A stretch of 30,787 nucleotides of DNA, taken from NCBI GenBank assembly GCA_025349905.2, contig MU624697.1, forward strand, positions 1 to 30,787. The letters run 5' to 3'. The stretch comes from Blastocladiella britannica. Taxonomy: Eukaryota > Blastocladiomycota > Blastocladiomycetes > Blastocladiales > Blastocladiaceae. A program made the translations under genes and the position numbers. Positions 26,644 through 30,787 of the stretch are shown one piece after another; position 1 is the stretch's first letter; the number at the start of each line of letters is the position of its first letter. The notes under the pieces were generated by a model. That model was not told the DNA's origin and did not search any database. It saw only the letters and a program-made list of their open reading frames with translations.

Positions 26644-28061
26644 ATGGAAAAACTCTGCCCCGACGGCGGGATCGTCAAAGTGGTACTGGCCCCGGCACCC
26701 GGCTCGGCACCGATCATTCCCTGGGGCCGTGGATACAATGCCAAACTTCACTACACGGTGGCCACTGCTCCGTTCCGCCCGCTTACTCGTCCCATGGATC
26801 CTCCTGCTCCTCCGCCAGCGCCACCGGTAGTAGCAGCAGTCCACAAGCACGGCCGTCACCAACACAAACACTCACATGGCCATGAGCATGGCACATCGTG
26901 CACGCACCACCACGATCACGATCACGACGAAAAGATTCTCTGCAAAAGTAACCCGTCCGATTCCAAGGCGGATCTGCAGCAACAAACCTCCCCCGATCCG
27001 AGTGCTCCCGTGTTTGCATCTCCCTCGGGCGTGCCTTACACGTTTGACACGTCTGTCCGCCGCGTTATAGCTGACACGGTGCGCGATGACGGTCTTGAAA
27101 CGCTGTTTGAGTTGCGGATCGGACGCAAGTTTGCGTTCCCAGCACTGGAAACCGCCGTCACGTCCATGCGCGTTGGCGAGACGGCCAAGTTTCTCATTTC
27201 TCCCGAGTACTCGCTTGTACGTAGAGCCATTTTTTCCCAATCGTATTGTATTGCTGCCATATTCATGTCGAATGGGAAATGGGAATAAAGGGTTTCATTC
27301 AACTCGAATCCCATCTGCGCCGCACGCGCGCCAGCGCCAACGGCCGCCCAGTCTCCAACTGCTGCATGGGCATGGCCGCGGATGCTGACCAGCACGCGGA
27401 CCTGTACTCGTCGGCCGACTCGCCGCTGGAACTGACGGTCACGCTGCACGAAGCGCTTGCCCCCGCCGAGTACGCGCGCGATGCGTGGGAAGTGGATGCG
27501 GCCGACCGCGCCAACGAAGTGTCCACCATCAAGGACGCGGGAGCCGCAGCGTTTAGGCGCGGGGAGATTGGGGTTGCACGCGACCAGTACATGCGAGCGC
27601 TGGAGTGGCTCGAGAGCGCGCATCTCAAGGGGCAAGAGTCGCGGCGCACCACCGATGCCGGACCAGAATCGGAGCTGACGCCGCCCCCGGTCACCGACAT
27701 TGCTCGGCTATGCCCGGTCTGGGCGGCCGACACCATGCGCACGCTGCGGCTCAACATTGCGCTGTGTTCGCTGCGGCTGGCCGAGTACGAGCGCGCGGTG
27801 ACCCAGTGCTCGGCGGTCCTGGTTGACAGCCCGCGGTGCACCAAGGCGCTGTTCCGCCGAGCGCTGGCGCATGTGCGTAAGGGGCGGGATTTGGACTTGG
27901 CAGTGACCGATCTCACTGCGGCTGTTGATCCGACGCGCGCCGACACGCCCATGTCCCGCGACGATCCCGAGTGGCGGGCGGCATGGGACGCGTACCAGAC
28001 ACTCTCGGCTCATGCCGTACGCCAAGAAAAGAGCATGTGGGGCAAGCTCTTTGGTTCATGA
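26644..28061 (+). CDS. AIP-like immunophilin: FKBP-type domain plus TPR repeats
   Basis: Resembles aryl-hydrocarbon-receptor-interacting protein (AIP/XAP2), an Hsp90 co-chaperone. Exons 26644-27216 and 27291-28061 (74-nt intron, GTACGT..AAG, phase 0) give 447 aa. The FKBP-type domain includes KLHYTVATA and LFELRIGRKFAFPALETAV, then TSMRVGETAKFLISPEYS. It is followed by NCCMGMAAD and PLELTVTLHEA as in AIP. Residues 45-120 are an insertion absent from AIP, carrying 13 His and one Cys at 67-94. Three TPR motifs start near 266, 343 and 375, and the tail MWGKLFGS matches the AIP C-terminal helix. Hsp90-clamp residues Lys272, Asn346, Lys376 and Arg380 are present, but the first TPR Asn is Ala276. 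Prolyl isomerase activity is doubtful, as in AIP. The stop is 40 nt from the convergent WD40 stop. Confidence 0.88.
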
Positions 28062-28101
28062 GGAACAAATACAAGTACAGTTGGGAAGAAAGTACATTCA
28101 A

Positions 28102-29452
28102 TCAGTCGTCGCCCATGAGCTCGGCCAGCTCGGCTTCCTCTTCGGCCGTCAGCGCCGATGTTGCTTGCTGTTGAACATTTTCCTCCTCCAAGTCAATCTC
28201 CAATCGGAACTGGACCGAGGGATTGACGAGGTCTGTTTTTGTTGTTGTCAGATCACTGTTCAAAAAGGAAAAAAGGGAAACCAAATACATACCAGAAACT
28301 TTCCAAGAACGAATGGTGCCATCCAGCGAGCCCGAGTAGAGCGTGTTTCCGTACACGCACACGACCGAGATTTCGTCAAAGTGGCCGTCCACCTTCTTGA
28401 GCAGCTTTTCCGACTGATGTATCCAATTGGCCAGGGTCAATCGATCAGTCCCTTTAAAATGTAAAGGAAAAATAAAAAGCAGGAGAGCGTACCGCCATAT
28501 CCCAGATCGACAACACCTCGTCGCGCCCACCCGTGACCACGAGCGCCCCACCCACGGGCACCACGCACTTCACGTAATCGTCGTGCTCGAACGTCGACTC
28601 GCACCGCGGTGGCGCATTGTGAGCGACCGTCCACCGCTTGGCAAACTTGTCGGCCGATGCAGTCCACATAGTCTCGTCGTCCTCCAGGAAAATTGAGTAC
28701 ACGGATGTAGCATGGGCGCCCGGTGTCCCCGACTGCTCGTCCAGCGCCAGCAGCTGCGTGCCCGTGGCCAGGTCCCACTTGCGCACGCTGCCTTCGGACC
28801 CGGCCGACCACAAGTGTGCCGAGTCACCCGTCACTGCCAGCGACTCGATCCCGCGCACGTGGCCTAGGAGTACGCGCGACGACGGCGCGGGGGTTGCCAG
28901 GTCAATCACGCGGATCGACTTGTCGGACGACCCCGAAATCAAGTACCGGCGATTGGGCGACAATACCAGGCTCTTGACAAAGTCCGAGTGCAGCGCATAG
29001 GTGGCGAGGCATTCGCGTGACTGTTATGCGACTTTCAGGTCAACGCATTGATTTCCAAAAAGAATAACGGTAAAAGTAACCTTGTAGGACCACTTTTTGA
29101 TGGTCTTGTCCCACGACCCAGTGAAAATGATCGTGTCCTCGGCTGCGGCGTCGTAGTAGTAAACGGCGCTGGTGACGGGGCCGGTGTGCCCGCGAAACGC
29201 CGCCACTGTCTTTCCCGAGGTGGCGTCGACAATGCGTGCGGTCTGGCCCGCATCGCCCACAAGCAGCAGCGGCATTTGTTGTTGGTCGGCAGCAATCAGT
29301 GGTGATGCAAACGGCACCATATGCAGGATCTTGCTGGACAAGGTCACTGGGTCGCCCAGCGTGTTGGACCGCTTGAGGTCGCGGAGCCGCTGCGTGCGCA
29401 GCGATGCGTCCGACTGGAAAAAGTCGCTTGCCTCGGTGCCGATATTGGCCAT
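28102..29452 (-). CDS. WD40-repeat protein, seven-bladed propeller type
   Basis: Specific function not recognised. Four exons, 29452-29081, 29020-28493, 28413-28293 and 28232-28102, give 383 aa. Blades are easy to follow: GKTVAAFRGHTGPVTSAVYY ending FTGSWDKTIKKWSYK, YALHSDFVKSLVLSPNRRY ending SGSSDKSIRVID, and LLGHVRGIESLAVTGD ending WSAGSEGSVRKWD. Later blades are FEHDDYVKCVVPVGGALVV ending TGGRDEVLSIWDMA, and VDGHFDEISVVCVYGNTLY ending SGSLDGTIRSWKVS. An acidic tail LTAEEEAELAELMGDD follows. Introns are 60, 79 and 60 nt; the first has an odd donor, GTTACT. The protein is essentially propeller plus acidic tail, implying a scaffold or adaptor. Its ATG is only 42 nt after the stop of the co-oriented SET gene. 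Confidence 0.88.
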
Positions 29453-29494
29453 ACTTAAATGATTTATACTGAATGGAAAGAGAGCGGAACCTGA

Positions 29495-30775
29495 TCATGC
29501 CAGATCAAAGTACTCGAGCACCATCCGCATCATACCCACTTGGCCCTCGGCATGCACCCGACAGTCGTCCGTAGGCCACCCGCCCGATGCCGTGACTTCC
29601 AGCAATTGATCCCGCATGTCCGAAAGCAGTTGCTTGAGAGCAGCATACGCGGCACTGTCGTTGTGTTCGCCAAGGCCCTGCACGATCGCCGAGGCCTGAA
29701 GCGCGTCAAGATCAAGGTCACCGCTCTTGTCATCGACCCGCGCCCCTGCAACGTCCACGAGCTCCTCCCAAGTCGCGACCACCACCCGCAACGACAACAG
29801 CATATTGACGGCGCCGTCGCAGTCGCGGTTCACGGTATGCACCAGCCGGAAATTTTCAATGGGCCCGCGCAATACCGCCGACTTGAGCTGGCGCAGCGCT
29901 GGCGGATCTGATTCCGGTAACGTGAGGCCAATCTGCAGCGCGTCAAACGGCGTTTCTGGCTCGCAGAACCCGTAGTACACTAGCTCGTCGGCAGCGCTGA
30001 GGTCGTTGTATTTCATGACCAGTGGGGTGCCGGCGGGCACATCACGGGTAGCGACAAACTGCAACACGTCGCCGGCCGGTGACAGTCGGTGCGAAATGTT
30101 GGCAGCGCCCGGGACCGACGAGTGGTTGAGCAGATCGCCAAAGGGGACCAGGGCGATGCGGTCCGGGTGCGACGGGAACGGCCGGAACGCGCGCGACTCG
30201 ACCATGGCGTACGCCCACGCGAGCCGCGCGCACAGGTCCGCTGGCGATGTAAACGCGCTCGCGTCCATGAGCGCCGATCCAAATGGAGTCAGCGATGCAG
30301 ACGGAGTCAAGACCAAGGCTCGGAGGGCGGTGGCAATGTCGCGTGCGTGGGCGAAAACAGGCGCAGCCGTCAAATTAGCCAGACGGTCCAGGACACGCGT
30401 TTCAAATAGGACCGGCGTCGGGCAAGTCTCGGGAAGGGCCGCGCAATAAGTGGTCGCGGTAACGTCGGCCGGGTCGAGCGAGCGGAGCAGAAGCATGCAT
30501 GCAAGCGCAATAGCCGGGTTGTTGTCGAAATGGGGGCTCAGTTGCGGCACAATACGTTGGGCGGCGGCGCTCGCGTCGCTGTCGTGGATGAGCGCGGCAA
30601 TGGGGATCGTCAGGACGGTAGTTCCTGCAACCAGCGGTGCGTCGGTAACAAGGCCCAGGCCGGCGTGCTCGGTGTGCACTGCTCGCACGGCGTTCCCTGG
30701 CAGCGCACCACAGGCAACATCCAGGAGCCAGCGCGTGAGGGCCGTTGCCGCTGCTGCTGCATCTTCATGGCTCAT
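29495..30775 (-). CDS. SET-domain protein methyltransferase, Rubisco-LSMT/SETD3-like
   Basis: Uses S-adenosylmethionine to methylate Lys or His side chains on proteins; fungal relatives (RKM, Set10-type) modify ribosomal and other proteins. One exon, 426 aa. The split SET domain shows GLGLVTDAPLVAGTTVLTIP (cofactor loop region), AWAYAMVESRAF and FGDLLNHSSV (Asn217-His218-Ser219). It then has KYNDLSAADELVYYGF with Tyr256 and the terminal YYGF at 267-270. The C-terminal third (LTLPESDPPALRQLKSAVL onward) matches the helical Rubisco-LSMT substrate-binding domain. The start lies 12 nt from the window edge after an A-run in the sense direction; many introns here end in A-runs plus AG, so an upstream exon outside the window cannot be ruled out, though the N-terminus looks complete. 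Substrate unknown. Confidence 0.88.
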   Translation of the reverse strand: MSHEDAAAAATALTRWLLDVACGALPGNAVRAVHTEHAGLGLVTDAPLVAGTTVLTIPIAALIHDSDASAAAQRIVPQLSPHFDNNPAIALACMLLLRSLDPADVTATTYCAALPETCPTPVLFETRVLDRLANLTAAPVFAHARDIATALRALVLTPSASLTPFGSALMDASAFTSPADLCARLAWAYAMVESRAFRPFPSHPDRIALVPFGDLLNHSSVPGAANISHRLSPAGDVLQFVATRDVPAGTPLVMKYNDLSAADELVYYGFCEPETPFDALQIGLTLPESDPPALRQLKSAVLRGPIENFRLVHTVNRDCDGAVNMLLSLRVVVATWEELVDVAGARVDDKSGDLDLDALQASAIVQGLGEHNDSAAYAALKQLLSDMRDQLLEVTASGGWPTDDCRVHAEGQVGMMRMVLEYFDLA

Positions 30776-30787
30776 TTTTTTTTTTTT

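Noticed and set aside
30776..30787. T-run at the window end as a transposon poly(A) tail
   Set aside because: Only 12 bases at the edge with no target-site duplication or element; similar homopolymers occur in introns across the window.
1..30787. tRNA, rRNA, snRNA or transposable elements
   Set aside because: No cloverleaf-like segments with A and B boxes, no rRNA core motifs, no transposase or reverse-transcriptase motifs and no long terminal or inverted repeats were recognised by eye; a covariance-model scan would be needed to be certain.

Overview
This is a compact nuclear eukaryotic window. It is GC-rich, nearly every gene is cut by introns of about 50-80 nt, and AATAAA signals sit right behind stop codons. 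The gene set includes a single mitochondrial cytochrome c heme lyase, a CSC1/OSCA channel, threonine synthase and argininosuccinate synthase, and there are long Gln-, Pro-, Ser- and Arg-rich disordered proteins. Together these suggest a fungus. The high GC, short introns and an animal-like AIP-type immunophilin make an early-diverging (possibly zoosporic) fungus my best guess, but lineage is inference. No prokaryotic, viral, tRNA, rRNA, transposon or CRISPR feature was found.

Layout. 168-2698 (+): a WD40-like protein in about nine exons, with one unresolved stretch. 3456-7219 (+): two paralogous atypical bZIP factors flanking an HMCES/SRAP-type abasic-site DNA-protein crosslink protein. 7265-10968 (-): a large RS/RD-rich disordered protein, convergent with the second bZIP. 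11302-12241 (+): holocytochrome c synthase. 12426-16189 (+): CSC1/OSCA/TMEM63 channel with a Gln-rich tail. 16270-19633 (+): a second WD40 protein with a long tail. 19673-21133 (-) and 21418-23104 (+): argininosuccinate synthase and threonine synthase, divergent from a 284-bp shared promoter. 23171-26379 (-): a disordered Ser/Lys-rich protein. 26644-28061 (+): AIP-like FKBP-TPR co-chaperone. 28102-29452 (-): a third WD40 protein. 29495-30775 (-): SET-domain lysine methyltransferase.

The genes do not form one pathway. Three local relationships stand out: the bZIP-SRAP-bZIP cluster, the amino-acid biosynthesis pair sharing a promoter, and very tight gene packing (39-80 nt at several junctions). 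Exon boundaries were set by reading frame, family homology and GT..AG signals. They reveal an unusual 5' splice-site pattern, GT-N-pyrimidine-G, with no GTAAGT. The best candidates for something undescribed are the two bZIP paralogues, which lack the invariant basic-region Asn yet share a Cys-containing zipper and a C-terminal RAWR motif, and the His-rich metal-binding-like insertion inside the AIP-type FKBP domain.
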